Positions 7,901 through 15,622 are shown, counted from the stretch's first letter. The stretch: 22,011 bases of DNA from an uncultured Sphingomonadaceae bacterium (GCA_938003725.1 CALKXX010000121.1:1-22011), one strand, 5' to 3'. A program made the numbers and translations. Notes: a model not told the origin generated them from the sequence alone.

Positions 7901-10485
7901 GCATCGCCGCGATACAGGGCGTGGCTCTAGGCGGCGGGATGGAATTTGCGCTGGCCTGTCACTACCGGATCGCAGAGCCAACGGCGCGTTTTGGCCAGCC
8001 GGAGATTAACCTGCGCCTGATACCCGGCTATGGCGGGACACAGCGTTTGCCAAGGTTATTAGCTAGTAAACACGGGATCACCGGCCTGCGTGATGCGTTG
8101 GATTTAATCTTGGGCGGGCGTTCGATTGATGCGGCACAGGCTTTGGCTATTGGGGCAATAGAAGATGTGACGACGGGCGCTGAAGATGTCTTGTCACGCG
8201 CTCATACGTTAGTGCGCGACTATGTCGCTGGCGTTGAAAACAATTTGCTTGGGCAACAATTTAAGCGTCGCCGGAATATGATCGCCGAGTGGGAGCAACC
8301 TTCAGAAATTGACCTTGACGACGTGCTCGCCGATGATTTCATCCAGCGGATATTGAAACAACTTCAATGGGCGGGCCGCGGCAAAGCTGGCGAACGCGCA
8401 TTGGAAGCTGTCCGTTCGGGTTGGACCAAAGGCTCCGCAAAGGGTTATGCGGTCGAAGCAGCGCGTTTTAGCGAAGCCATTATCGATCCCGAAGGTGGCA
8501 AGACCGGTATCCAGAAATTTATGGACAAACAAAGCCCGCCGCTACCCGTCCGTCGCAATGGCGTTTGGATTGATGACGAGCACGAACCGCGCAAGGAAGC
8601 GCTGGTCCGATCGGGCGAAATGCTGGATATAGGCGATCCGTTCTTCCCCGGCGTAACGCCTATTCCGGCATATCAACTGGCCTTTGGCGTCGCGCGCGAT
8701 CCGGATACCGGCGCGCCGCGCTTTGGTGAACCAGCGGCGCATGAAAAGGAGTTGATTGTTCCGGTCCGGGAACCGGAACCCAATGAAGCCTTAGTCTTCA
8801 TGCTATCGTCGGAGGTGAATTTTAACGACATATGGGCATTGACCGGCATCCCGGTTTCACCATTCGATTCCCATGAAGAAGATGTCCAGATCACCGGTTC
8901 GGGCGGGCTAGCCTTGGTCGCCTCGCTTGGCAGCGAAGTGCGCGCCGAAGGGCGTTTGGGCGTCGGCGACATGGTTTCAATATTTTCGGGGACCAGCGAT
9001 CTATTGTCGCCTCTCGCAGGCGACGACCCCATGTATGCAGGCTTTGCTATTCAAGGCTATGAGACCAAGACCGGAAGCCACGCACAGTTCCTGAACGTAC
9101 AGGGGCCGCAACTGCATAAGGTTCCGGGCGATCTGACACTGGAGCAAGCGGGCAGCTATGTGCTCAATCTTGGCACCGTGGTGCGTTGCCTGTTCACCGT
9201 TTTGGAGATTGAGCCGGGAAGGAGGCTATTTGTAGAAGGTTCCGCCACCGGCACAGGACACGATGCTCTGAAGAGTAGTATCAGAACCGGCCTGCATGTG
9301 ACCGGTTTGGTGTCCAGCGAAGACCGCGCCGAATATATCCGCGCACAAGGTGCGGTTGGCGCTTTGAACCGCAAAGACCTTCGCTTTGCGCGCCACTATT
9401 CGAAGATTCCCGATGATGCCGCTGCTGCGCGCCAATGGGAAGCCGATGGAGCAGCGATGGTAGAGGAATATAAGCGCCTCAACGAAGGCGAGCTGGCCGA
9501 TTATGTGGTAAGCCATGCTGGCGAACTGTCCTTCCCGAGAAGCTTTCAATTGCTTGCGAAAAACGGCAAACTGGCTTTTTACGGTGCCTCATCCGGCTAT
9601 CATTTCGGCTTTATGGGGAAATCGGGCAGCGAGCGTCCGGAAGAAATGCTGCGCCGTGCACAGCTGCGCGGCGGTGAGAGCGTGATGCTTTATTACGGCC
9701 TAGGATCGAAAGACTTACTCGACGAAATTGGCTTAGAAATGATCGAGGCAGCCCGTCGGTTCAAGGCACGCACGATGGTTGTATCCAAAACCGATGGCCA
9801 GAAAGAATTTCTGCAATCGCTGGGCCTGGAAGACGCACTCGAAGGCATGGTCAGTTTGGAGACGTTAAAGCGCCAACATGGCGACAATTTCCACTGGCCT
9901 GAAACAATGCCGCAACTGGCCGATGCCAAGACCGATATTGATGCATTCAAGGCGGGCGTACGCGAATACCAAACCCGCACGTTGAAGCCCTTTGGCACGG
10001 CGATTGGCAAAGTGCTGCGTTCTCCCGACAATCCACGCGGTGTGCCGGATGTGATTATCGAACGTGCGGAACAAGATAGCCTTGGCGTTTCGACCTCCCT
10101 CGTCAAACCGTTCACGGGGCGCGTGGTTTATGCAGAGAATATGTCCGGGCGGCGGTTCACATTCTATGCCCCGCAGGTCTGGACCCGCCAGCGCAAGATC
10201 ATCATGCCCACCGCAACCATATTGGGTACGCATCTGTGCAACGCGCATGAGGTAACGATAATGAACAGCATGATCGCCGCTGGCCTGCTTGATGTCACCA
10301 ACCCGACGATGGTGGAATGGGAAGGCTTGCCCGGCGCACATCAATCAATGTGGGATAACCAGCATAGTGGATCAACCTATGTGGTGAACCACGCGCTGCC
10401 CGCCATGGGCCTGCGCAGCAAAGACGAGCTGTTGGAACATTGGGTTGCGGTCTGTTCATCCTCTGCTGTTCGTGGGCAAAGCTAA
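4951..10485 (+). CDS. pcs: Propionyl-CoA synthase, trifunctional (ligase, hydratase, reductase)
   Basis: A 1844-residue single chain with the domain order of the propionyl-CoA synthase of the 3-hydroxypropionate bi-cycle. It activates 3-hydroxypropionate to its CoA ester, dehydrates this to acrylyl-CoA and reduces that to propionyl-CoA with NADPH, holding the toxic acrylyl-CoA inside one enzyme. Residues 1 to about 870 are an acyl-CoA synthetase: YTSGSTGKPKG at 435-445, TQGD ending at 713, GRSDD around R728 and SGKYMRR with the likely catalytic lysine K828. About 880-1190 is enoyl-CoA hydratase, with GGGME and QPE placing the two expected glutamates at 998 and 1018. About 1210-1844 is a medium-chain reductase with the nucleotide loop EGSATGTG at 1429-1436. 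SD GAGAGAGG precedes the ATG. All three parts look intact. No malonyl-CoA reductase or carboxylase is nearby, so assimilation of 3-hydroxypropionate rather than CO2 fixation is the simpler inference. Confidence 0.95.
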   Translation: MPDISPDHSAFNVPQTAVANRNPVRNRAEWDAMHAACRDDPGAFHGGIAKRNIHWLIETVGQSHAWLCWNDDIGAWSGWNSETAEAIFVDKPEGFEPWDRAYNDDNPPHFRWFERGLTNAAFNEVDRHVLSGHGDETALIFEGDRWDMARGDGRGGPVDCYPVSRKALLLESAKCALALKSLGLKAGDRIALNMPSIAQQIFWTEAAKRLGIVYTPVFGGFSDKTLSDRIFDAGAKVVITADGCYRNAEMVPFKTAYTDPALDNFIGVDVAMELIDETLEDAALACGAQQTDIIKATVSELLAGEVTVERSDIMRGVGRALEDLGPAGMLSVQQASKVRIAIATSLVDSPPRVEVVVVVRHTDQPDLIWHERDRWSHDLTAAAGEELLIAARDAGVDVDSEQALMALSDQEFVRAIWASCPPLPLDAEYPLFVIYTSGSTGKPKGVVHVHGGYVSGIASTMAISFDAAPGDTIFVVADPGWITGQSYLISAALTTRVTSVITEGSPVFPHAGRFASIIERHDVQIFKAGATFLKSIMSNPENLKDIQKYDMSSLRVATFCAEPTSPTVQAFAMEEVTPWYINSYWATEHGGIAWTHFYGNDDFPLTANAHTYPLPWIFGDVWLEDAQSTSDDPVLLGREEDSGVAWRRADEKERGEIVISLPYPYLARTVWGDADNFTSGDGRMNPDWVGDGTRWSSTYWQRWKGAWAYTQGDFAMRHPDNSFSLHGRSDDVINVSGHRIGTEEIEGAILRDKALDPHSPVGNVLVVGAPHREKGLTPIAFVTPVTGRKLTQEDRRRLTDLVRTEKGAVAVPSDFLTVEQFPETRSGKYMRRMVRALVEGDELGDVTTLRNPESLDELKRVVDIWRRKQSLSDDQTLFERYRYFLVQYNAVADGKRVATVTVSNPPVNALNERAIDELVIVVDHLERKDDVVSVIFTGSGNSSFVAGADIRQMYEEVQTVEQASILPNNAQLAFRKIEQMHKPCIAAIQGVALGGGMEFALACHYRIAEPTARFGQPEINLRLIPGYGGTQRLPRLLASKHGITGLRDALDLILGGRSIDAAQALAIGAIEDVTTGAEDVLSRAHTLVRDYVAGVENNLLGQQFKRRRNMIAEWEQPSEIDLDDVLADDFIQRILKQLQWAGRGKAGERALEAVRSGWTKGSAKGYAVEAARFSEAIIDPEGGKTGIQKFMDKQSPPLPVRRNGVWIDDEHEPRKEALVRSGEMLDIGDPFFPGVTPIPAYQLAFGVARDPDTGAPRFGEPAAHEKELIVPVREPEPNEALVFMLSSEVNFNDIWALTGIPVSPFDSHEEDVQITGSGGLALVASLGSEVRAEGRLGVGDMVSIFSGTSDLLSPLAGDDPMYAGFAIQGYETKTGSHAQFLNVQGPQLHKVPGDLTLEQAGSYVLNLGTVVRCLFTVLEIEPGRRLFVEGSATGTGHDALKSSIRTGLHVTGLVSSEDRAEYIRAQGAVGALNRKDLRFARHYSKIPDDAAAARQWEADGAAMVEEYKRLNEGELADYVVSHAGELSFPRSFQLLAKNGKLAFYGASSGYHFGFMGKSGSERPEEMLRRAQLRGGESVMLYYGLGSKDLLDEIGLEMIEAARRFKARTMVVSKTDGQKEFLQSLGLEDALEGMVSLETLKRQHGDNFHWPETMPQLADAKTDIDAFKAGVREYQTRTLKPFGTAIGKVLRSPDNPRGVPDVIIERAEQDSLGVSTSLVKPFTGRVVYAENMSGRRFTFYAPQVWTRQRKIIMPTATILGTHLCNAHEVTIMNSMIAAGLLDVTNPTMVEWEGLPGAHQSMWDNQHSGSTYVVNHALPAMGLRSKDELLEHWVAVCSSSAVRGQS

Positions 10486-10491
10486 ACGCCG

Positions 10492-10523
10492 AACCGGCCG
10501 TTGGCGCGATTATGTGCCCGGTT
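10492..10523 (+). terminator. Weak hairpin after pcs
   Basis: AACCGG at 10492-10497 and CCGGTT at 10518-10523 can pair around a 20-base loop and are followed by AAATTT. It begins six bases past the pcs stop. The stem is short and the loop long, so the terminator call is tentative. Confidence 0.22.
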
Positions 10524-10643
10524 AAATTTCGGATCTGGAAATCCATTCATAGGCTGTGAAGCCAAGCTATAAAAAAAACCATCAACGGGACAAAGACCAG
10601 CTTTCAATACTCCAAACCACGTTCTATCATATGCTTATGATTC

Positions 10644-10661
10644 TCGTAATTTTGATTACGA
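10644..10661. promoter_or_regulatory. Perfect dyad TCGTAAT-N4-ATTACGA before the cytochrome gene
   Basis: TCGTAAT (10644-10650) and ATTACGA (10655-10661) are exact inverted repeats with a four-base spacer, 47-64 bases before the cytochrome c start. The spacing resembles sites of Fnr/Crp-like dimers, though the bases do not fit the Fnr consensus. An operator is plausible; the protein that binds is unknown. Confidence 0.35.
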
Positions 10662-10707
10662 ATTGAGATAGTGATGATTTGGTCAATATGACTTGATAGG
10701 AGAGATT

Positions 10708-11205
10708 ATGATCAAGATGAAAACATTAACGAGCGTGGTCACTCTATCAGCGCTGGTTGCTGCCTGTTCCGGCGGAAGTTCTGAACCGGCTGAGCCGGTG
10801 ACAGAAGAAGCGGCGGCTCCGGAAGAGACCTCTGGGGAAGAAGTAACCACTACCGATGATCCAATGGCAACCAAAGACGGCATCGCTTATACAAGCCTCA
10901 CCGGCGATGCCGCAGCCGGCAAATCAGTATTTGCGCAATGCCGGACATGCCACGTCACAGACAAAGGTGTGAACCGTGTTGGTCCATCATTGGCCGGCAT
11001 TATCGGCCGCAAAGCTGGCTCGGTCGAAGGGTTTAACTACTCTCCTGCGAACAAGGAAGGCGGTATCACCTGGACCGAAGAACAAATGTATGTCTATTTG
11101 GAAAACCCTCAGCGGACGATTCCAAAAACGAAGATGATCTTTGCTGGCATACCAGACGCACAAAAACGCGCTGACGTAATTGCTTATCTCAAAGATCCGA
11201 GCTGA
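10708..11205 (+). CDS. Lipoprotein c-type cytochrome (class I, monohaem)
   Basis: A 165-residue exported electron carrier. The first 20 residues form a lipoprotein signal ending in LVAAC, with C20 the predicted lipid-bearing cysteine. An acidic, Glu/Thr/Ala-rich linker follows (about 21-55), then a cytochrome c domain with CRTCH at 78-82 binding haem and M143 (TKMIFAG) as likely sixth ligand. GPSLAGIIGRKAG and the C-terminal ADVIAYLK are typical of the short c2/c552-like class. It probably sits on the periplasmic face of a membrane and passes electrons between a quinol-oxidising complex and an oxidase. The ATG at 10708 is chosen because AGGAG sits five bases upstream; a TTG at 10693 would lie before that site, and ATG 10717 is also possible. 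It is likely a single-gene unit, unrelated in pathway to pcs. Confidence 0.9.
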   Translation: MIKMKTLTSVVTLSALVAACSGGSSEPAEPVTEEAAAPEETSGEEVTTTDDPMATKDGIAYTSLTGDAAAGKSVFAQCRTCHVTDKGVNRVGPSLAGIIGRKAGSVEGFNYSPANKEGGITWTEEQMYVYLENPQRTIPKTKMIFAGIPDAQKRADVIAYLKDPS

Positions 11206-11382
11206 TCGTTTAGGTTGTATGTCAAACAAAAGGGGCCGGCCGTTGTTACGCGGTAGCAGCACCGGGGACGGGCGAAGTCACCCTGCCCGACTATTACAAG
11301 CGCGTAGTGTCCGTCGTCAGGACCTTTGGCACTTTGAGGCCGTGAGAGTTAACTAGATGTTGGTTTCATCTGGTGGTTTTAA

Positions 11383-11724
11383 TCAGATGCCGTAGCGCTT
11401 TTTGATATAGGCAATTACAGCATTGCGGCGATTGCCTTTGATAGCGAAGCGTCCGGCGCGAACGGCTTCAGCAACTTCAGGCGCTGTCTTACGATTGAGG
11501 TTATTATGATACTCACAGCTTTTGCAAGTGATGTACCGACGCACTTGTGCACGGCCTTGGACGGTCAGGCGATCCTCATTTGAGATGCGGCTGTTGCTGC
11601 CTCGCTTGACTTGAGTGCCCCAATCGTTCCCACCGGAACCGAGGCCAGTGGAGCCCGAAGCAAAAGCGGCGGTAGAGCTAGCAGCCAACGCCAATAATGT
11701 GGTAGAAATTAACACTCTCTTCAT
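11383..11724 (-). CDS. Small exported CxxC protein, paralogue of the one at 17281-17616
   Basis: A 113-residue protein of unknown function. An N-terminal signal peptide (MKRVLISTTLLALAASS, cleavage probably near AFA-SG at 21-23) is followed by a Gly/Ser/Asn-rich stretch and a compact C-terminal domain with ITCKSCEY (C67, C70), KTAPEVAEAV, AGRF and a final VIAYIKKRYGI. About half of the last 50 residues are identical to the protein encoded at 17281-17616, so the two are paralogues. The layout (CxxC near the domain start, a VIAYxK-like helix at the end) recalls a small cytochrome c, but the haem-ligating histidine after the second cysteine is replaced. ATG 11724 is preferred: AAGGA lies just upstream and the signal peptide starts there; the frame extends further upstream without support. 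It is convergent with the cytochrome gene. It could bind metal or form a disulphide; no function is assigned. Confidence 0.82.
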   Translation of the reverse strand: MKRVLISTTLLALAASSTAAFASGSTGLGSGGNDWGTQVKRGSNSRISNEDRLTVQGRAQVRRYITCKSCEYHNNLNRKTAPEVAEAVRAGRFAIKGNRRNAVIAYIKKRYGI

Positions 11725-12092
11725 GGGCTTTTGTCCTTCCATACGAACGAAACCTCGCTTTTTTGCGCTCGCAACTTTGCCGGTGAGCTGTAGTGTATCG
11801 GAAATTTGGTGTCGATGTAAGGGCAATATAACCGATTGTCGCTTTCGCGTGTGAAAGATGGTCCACTATACCGGTTTCTTGCTGTGACCAGCGACTGGAT
11901 AGAATAAAAATTTGATCTAAAGCAACTATAGACATGGATAGATCATAGCATTGTTGAAATCACGCTCGACACCTACGGGCTTTTGACCAAAATGCACATA
12001 AGAATATCACCATCGCTGTAACGCGATTGGACTCTCGACCGAACAGCATCATATAAGGCACTAGATATCCAGAATTGAACGATGGTGAAGTG
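11725..12092. other. Divergent intergenic region before the hydroxylase operon
   Basis: This 368-base gap separates the minus-strand CxxC protein gene from the plus-strand hydroxylase gene and should hold both promoters. I see no RNA gene, no convincing small gene and no clear dyad. Frames running across it on the minus strand are upstream extensions or shadows of the CxxC gene. Possible -10-like AT patches occur, but none has a matching -35 box that I would call. Confidence 0.5.
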
Positions 12093-13037
12093 ATGGCGAA
12101 AATTCCGACAATTGCCAGCGAGCAGCTCAAGCAACCTGGCTATTGGCGCTTTATTGCAACCTTTACAATATTGCTGATGGCTGCGGAGCTGCTGCTCTAT
12201 GTTGCCGGTTGGATACAGCAACACCTTTGGTTTTCGTTACAAGATATGGAAATTGGGTCGATTGCTACGAACACGACTTTGGCTTTGACCAACGGCATCT
12301 TTACATTTCTGGCGGTGGCGGGGCTTTTTGTCGCTATCGAATGGCGGCAATTGCGCTTTTCCGATTTTCGCGCCCGATATCGCGATGGCTTGATCTATAG
12401 CGTCACCGCGCTCGCGATTTCCATATTGGTTCAAGCAATAGAATTTAACTTGCTGAGGTCTTTGGGCGTGCAACCACTATTTGCGGTTAGTGATCTGGGG
12501 CCTGTGCTTATCGCTTTTCCGCTGGCTTATCTTTTGTTGTTGGGCTTGATGGAATATTGGTTGCATCGTGCGTTGCACCACTATGATTTCCTGTGGCGCT
12601 TTCACGCCATCCATCATCAGATTGAAGACTTAAATGCAGCCCGCAGCTATTCCCATTTCGGGCAGGATGTAATCTACATATTGCTGATCACCACGCCGCT
12701 GGTACTTTTGATCGACGCGCCGCAGCAGCATATCATGCTGGTGACAACATTCTATCTCATATCTAATTATTATATGCATTCTGATGCCCCGGCGCTGTCA
12801 TTTCCTGCGCCCTTGCGTCATGTTGTTGCTGACAATGTTTACCATCATCAACATCACACACGTGATGTCCGCCATATTGGCAAAAACTATGCGTCATTTT
12901 TTTCATTTTTTGACCGTATATTTGGTACACAATATATGCCGAAAGATGGAGAATTTCCGAAGACAGGCATCGATGGATATCCGCCCGTTGCATCGCTGCG
13001 TGACTATTTGTCGCGCCCGTTTGGCCCTAAAGTCTAG
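12093..13037 (+). CDS. Fatty acid hydroxylase / sterol desaturase superfamily membrane enzyme
   Basis: A 314-residue integral membrane di-iron oxygenase of the PF04116 superfamily, which hydroxylates or desaturates lipid-type substrates. The histidine clusters are present: HRALHH at 158-163, HAIHH at 171-175, MHS in the next loop and YHHQHH with H251, H252, H254 and H255. Hydrophobic segments lie near 18-42, 62-85, 105-122, 135-157 and 195-240, so the metal site faces the cytoplasm. Candidate substrates are hydroxylated fatty acids, sphingolipids, carotenoids or hopanoids; the sequence does not decide. ATG 12093 is chosen over the upstream TTG at 12075 because GGTGAAG precedes it, although the site is weak. 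The rhodanese gene follows after nine bases, which implies one transcript. Confidence 0.88.
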   Translation: MAKIPTIASEQLKQPGYWRFIATFTILLMAAELLLYVAGWIQQHLWFSLQDMEIGSIATNTTLALTNGIFTFLAVAGLFVAIEWRQLRFSDFRARYRDGLIYSVTALAISILVQAIEFNLLRSLGVQPLFAVSDLGPVLIAFPLAYLLLLGLMEYWLHRALHHYDFLWRFHAIHHQIEDLNAARSYSHFGQDVIYILLITTPLVLLIDAPQQHIMLVTTFYLISNYYMHSDAPALSFPAPLRHVVADNVYHHQHHTRDVRHIGKNYASFFSFFDRIFGTQYMPKDGEFPKTGIDGYPPVASLRDYLSRPFGPKV

Positions 13038-13046
13038 GAACGCGGG

Positions 13047-13595
13047 ATGAACGGGAAAGCCAAAATGTCCGTCGCGCTTCTGCTTTGCGCTCTGTTGGTT
13101 GCGGCTGGCTATATATTATTTGCAAGAGACGAGGGTGGCCTTGCGACAGTCCATGATGGAATCGAAATCCAATTTGTGCAGGTGGCGCATATTGATGGCG
13201 ATAGCCTGTCGGCTCTGCGCCATGAGAGTGTCGTGCTGTTCGATGTGCGGGAGGTGCCGGAATATTCTGTCAGCCATCTGAAGGATGCAATTCGCGTTGA
13301 TCCGGACATGTCAGCGCAGGATTTTGTCGAGCGATATTCTGATCTCTCCAAAGGAAAGACCGTGATATTCTATTGCTCGGTGGGGCAGCGGTCTTCCGAT
13401 CTGGCTGACCGAGTGCAAGGCGATTTGATATCGTCGGGCGCGAAAGCGGCCTATAATCTGGAGGGCGGGATTTTCAAATGGCACAATGAAAGCCGCCCTC
13501 TATACACTAGCGGAACGAAACCAACCGCCTATGTCCATCCCTATGACCCGGTTTGGGGCCGCATGGTCAAAGACCAGAAAAACACCCGATACTGA
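13047..13595 (+). CDS. Membrane-anchored rhodanese-like protein
   Basis: A 182-residue protein with an N-terminal membrane anchor (about residues 7-25, ALLLCALLVAAGYILF) followed by one rhodanese domain. VVLFDVREVPEYSVSHLKDAI is the standard first motif and FYCSVGQRSSDLA carries the active-site cysteine C110 in a CxxGxRS loop, so sulphur or phosphate transfer is chemically possible. With a single uncleaved N-terminal helix the domain is probably periplasmic. AGGAA sits seven bases before the ATG and the upstream hydroxylase gene ends nine bases earlier, so the two are almost surely co-transcribed. The link between a rhodanese and a lipid hydroxylase is not obvious. The domain assignment is firm; substrate and partner are unknown. 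Confidence 0.9.
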   Translation: MNGKAKMSVALLLCALLVAAGYILFARDEGGLATVHDGIEIQFVQVAHIDGDSLSALRHESVVLFDVREVPEYSVSHLKDAIRVDPDMSAQDFVERYSDLSKGKTVIFYCSVGQRSSDLADRVQGDLISSGAKAAYNLEGGIFKWHNESRPLYTSGTKPTAYVHPYDPVWGRMVKDQKNTRY

Positions 13596-13796
13596 TGTTT
13601 AAAACCGGCAGCATTTAACTATCCTCTCATAAGACCGGACCTTTCCCGACAGACAAAGATATGGGATACCAACAACACTGGCTATAACGGCAGCATAATT
13701 CCTTGCCTTCGCAAATCGCGCCAATGCCACTTGCAGCATCGGAAGCCTCCGGTCATATCCAGATCACCATATTTTAATCGGGGCGGAGTCTCAACT

Positions 13797-14666
13797 ATGA
13801 GCGAATGGACATTGGGTGTGATCGGCGGGTCAGGACTGTATCAGCTGGATGCGTTGGAAGATGCCACTTGGGTATCGGTGGATACGCCTTGGGGTGCACC
13901 ATCCGATGATTTACTGATCGGGCATATTGCGGGCGTCAAATGCGTGTTCTTGCCTCGTCATGGCCGCGGACATCGCCTTGGCCCGAGCCAGCTGAATTTT
14001 CGCGCGAATATCGATGCCATGAAAAGAGTAGGCGTGACGGATCTGGTGTCCATTTCTGCGGTTGGTTCACTCGCCGAAAATATCGCACCTGGGCATTTTT
14101 CGGTAGTGGATCAGTTTATTGACCGCACTTTCGCCCGCGAGAAAAGCTTTTTCGGTGACGGCCTGGTCGCTCATGTATCGATGGCCGACCCGGTATGTCC
14201 GCGGCTGTCTTCCTATGCGGCTGATGCGGCGCGCAAAGCAGGAGCAACGGTGCATGATAGCGGCACCTATCTTGCGATGGAGGGACCGCAATTTTCGACC
14301 CGCGCGGAAAGTCATATGTATCGCAGCTGGGGCGCCGACATTATCGGGATGACCGCTATGCCAGAGGCAAAATTGGCGCGAGAGGCAGAGCTGCCCTATG
14401 CGTTGATCGGCATGGTTACGGACTATGACTGCTGGCGCGAAAATGAAGCACCTGTAGAAGTGGAAGCGATCATTGCGCAACTCGGCGCAAATGCCGCCGC
14501 AGGCCGCGCGCTTGTGGAACATCTGGCAAAATCATTGCCGGAAAAACGTGAGGCGAGCCCGATTGATACCGTGCTCGACTATGCGGTGATCACCGATCCA
14601 TCGGTTCAAGATCCGGTGTTGAAAGCCAAACTGGATGCCGTGGGTGGGCGTATTTTTATACCTTAG
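13797..14666 (+). CDS. mtnP: S-methyl-5'-thioadenosine phosphorylase
   Basis: A 289-residue cytoplasmic nucleoside phosphorylase that splits methylthioadenosine with phosphate into adenine and 5-methylthioribose 1-phosphate, the entry to methionine salvage and polyamine by-product clearance. Motifs: GGSGLY at 10-15, RHGRGHR at 54-60 (phosphate loop), MEGPQFSTRAES at 161-172, MTAMPE at 185-190 and TDYDCW at 208-213. The Asp in the last motif is typical of adenine-specific MTA phosphorylases rather than purine nucleoside phosphorylases acting on 6-oxopurines. ATG 13797 follows GGCGGAG and gives the family's normal start; a TTG 66 bases upstream adds an unrelated tail. Its last four bases overlap the end of the convergent radical SAM gene. 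No mtnA or other salvage gene is in view. Confidence 0.93.
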   Translation: MSEWTLGVIGGSGLYQLDALEDATWVSVDTPWGAPSDDLLIGHIAGVKCVFLPRHGRGHRLGPSQLNFRANIDAMKRVGVTDLVSISAVGSLAENIAPGHFSVVDQFIDRTFAREKSFFGDGLVAHVSMADPVCPRLSSYAADAARKAGATVHDSGTYLAMEGPQFSTRAESHMYRSWGADIIGMTAMPEAKLAREAELPYALIGMVTDYDCWRENEAPVEVEAIIAQLGANAAAGRALVEHLAKSLPEKREASPIDTVLDYAVITDPSVQDPVLKAKLDAVGGRIFIP

Positions 14667-15622
14667 GCCGAGCAACTCGCACCGCCCAGAATACAAAAGC
14701 GCGCACAATGCGGGTGGTTTAATGCCACGTTGCGGCTAGCCTCCTTCAATGTTCCGCCCATATCAAATTGCGGATCATAAGGTAGCAATGTGCAAGCAGC
14801 GACGCGCGGCGCGGCTTCTCCTTTACGCTTCACAACCATGCGGCTGGATGCACACATGATACTGGCCGGATCAACGCTCAATATGCTCCAGCACGCGTCT
14901 GTAATTTCGGCTATATCGGCCTGCGCATCCATCTCGGGAAACAACATCAATTGCGCGGGGTCGTCCACTCCGATAGTCCAGCTTCGATCAGCAAATAACG
15001 CGCCATATCCCGCGCGTGCCTGTGTCTCACTTTCACCCGCCAGATGCCGTCCGGCGACCGAGACGTTGAATCCGTTCGCTGAAAGCCAATCAATCCCATC
15101 TAGCGCTTTGTCCCAGCTATTGGGGCCTCGCTCTGCTTCATGAATTGCCTTGATAAAATGGTCCAGGCTGACACGGAACGTCAGGCGGTTGCGGCCTTCC
15201 AATGCCAGCAAATCGCTTTCAAAACGTCGCATGGGCCGCATGGCATTGGTCAGCACCAGCACCTCGAACCCGCGCGACAGGCACAGGCGCAATATCGCCA
15301 TCATATCCTTGTTCATAAATGGCTCACCGCCGGTAAACGCGATTTCGCGCGTTGGCAGATCATCAGCCGCGATCTCATTCAGAAAGGCTTCAACCTCGGC
15401 TAACGTGATATAGACCAACGCATCATTGGTCGGTGAGCTTTCAATATAACAATTTTTGCAAGCCAGATTGCAAAGGGTACCGGTGTTGATCCATAACGTA
15501 TCAAGGCCGGTCATCGCCACATGTGCCCGCGTTTCGCCGCTGGCAGTGAGATGCCGATCAACAAATTTTTTCGGATCGAGTGGCCGTGCATTAGCAACGG
15601 AAAATGGAGAAGCGTCTGACAT
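14663..15622 (-). CDS. Radical SAM protein with cysteine-rich C-terminal extension
   Basis: A 319-residue radical SAM enzyme of unknown substrate. CNLACKNC places the cluster cysteines at C51, C55 and C58, followed by Y59 in the usual pattern; TGGEPFMN at 97-104 is the SAM-binding GGE motif, and TNAMRPMRR and FRVSLD follow as expected for MoaA-like enzymes. The C-terminal part has C257, C277, C306, C310 and C317, enough for an auxiliary iron-sulphur cluster in the manner of SPASM or twitch domains. The typical ArsS layout is not seen, so I do not call it an arsenosugar enzyme. AGGA precedes the ATG at short spacing. Upstream on the same strand, 155 bases away, lie two glycosyltransferase genes of families often found near radical SAM genes. 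It may act on a nucleoside, lipid or peptide; no precursor peptide gene is visible. Confidence 0.87.
   Translation of the reverse strand: MSDASPFSVANARPLDPKKFVDRHLTASGETRAHVAMTGLDTLWINTGTLCNLACKNCYIESSPTNDALVYITLAEVEAFLNEIAADDLPTREIAFTGGEPFMNKDMMAILRLCLSRGFEVLVLTNAMRPMRRFESDLLALEGRNRLTFRVSLDHFIKAIHEAERGPNSWDKALDGIDWLSANGFNVSVAGRHLAGESETQARAGYGALFADRSWTIGVDDPAQLMLFPEMDAQADIAEITDACWSILSVDPASIMCASSRMVVKRKGEAAPRVAACTLLPYDPQFDMGGTLKEASRNVALNHPHCARFCILGGASCSA

Noticed and set aside
4951..10485. Reading pcs as separate synthetase, hydratase and dehydrogenase genes
   Set aside because: The frame is open for 1844 codons with linkers typical of propionyl-CoA synthase and no internal start with a ribosome site that is needed.
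14663..15622. Calling the radical SAM protein ArsS
   Set aside because: It has a MoaA-like GGEPF region and a C-terminal cysteine set, not the ArsS pattern I know; no arsenic methyltransferase is present.
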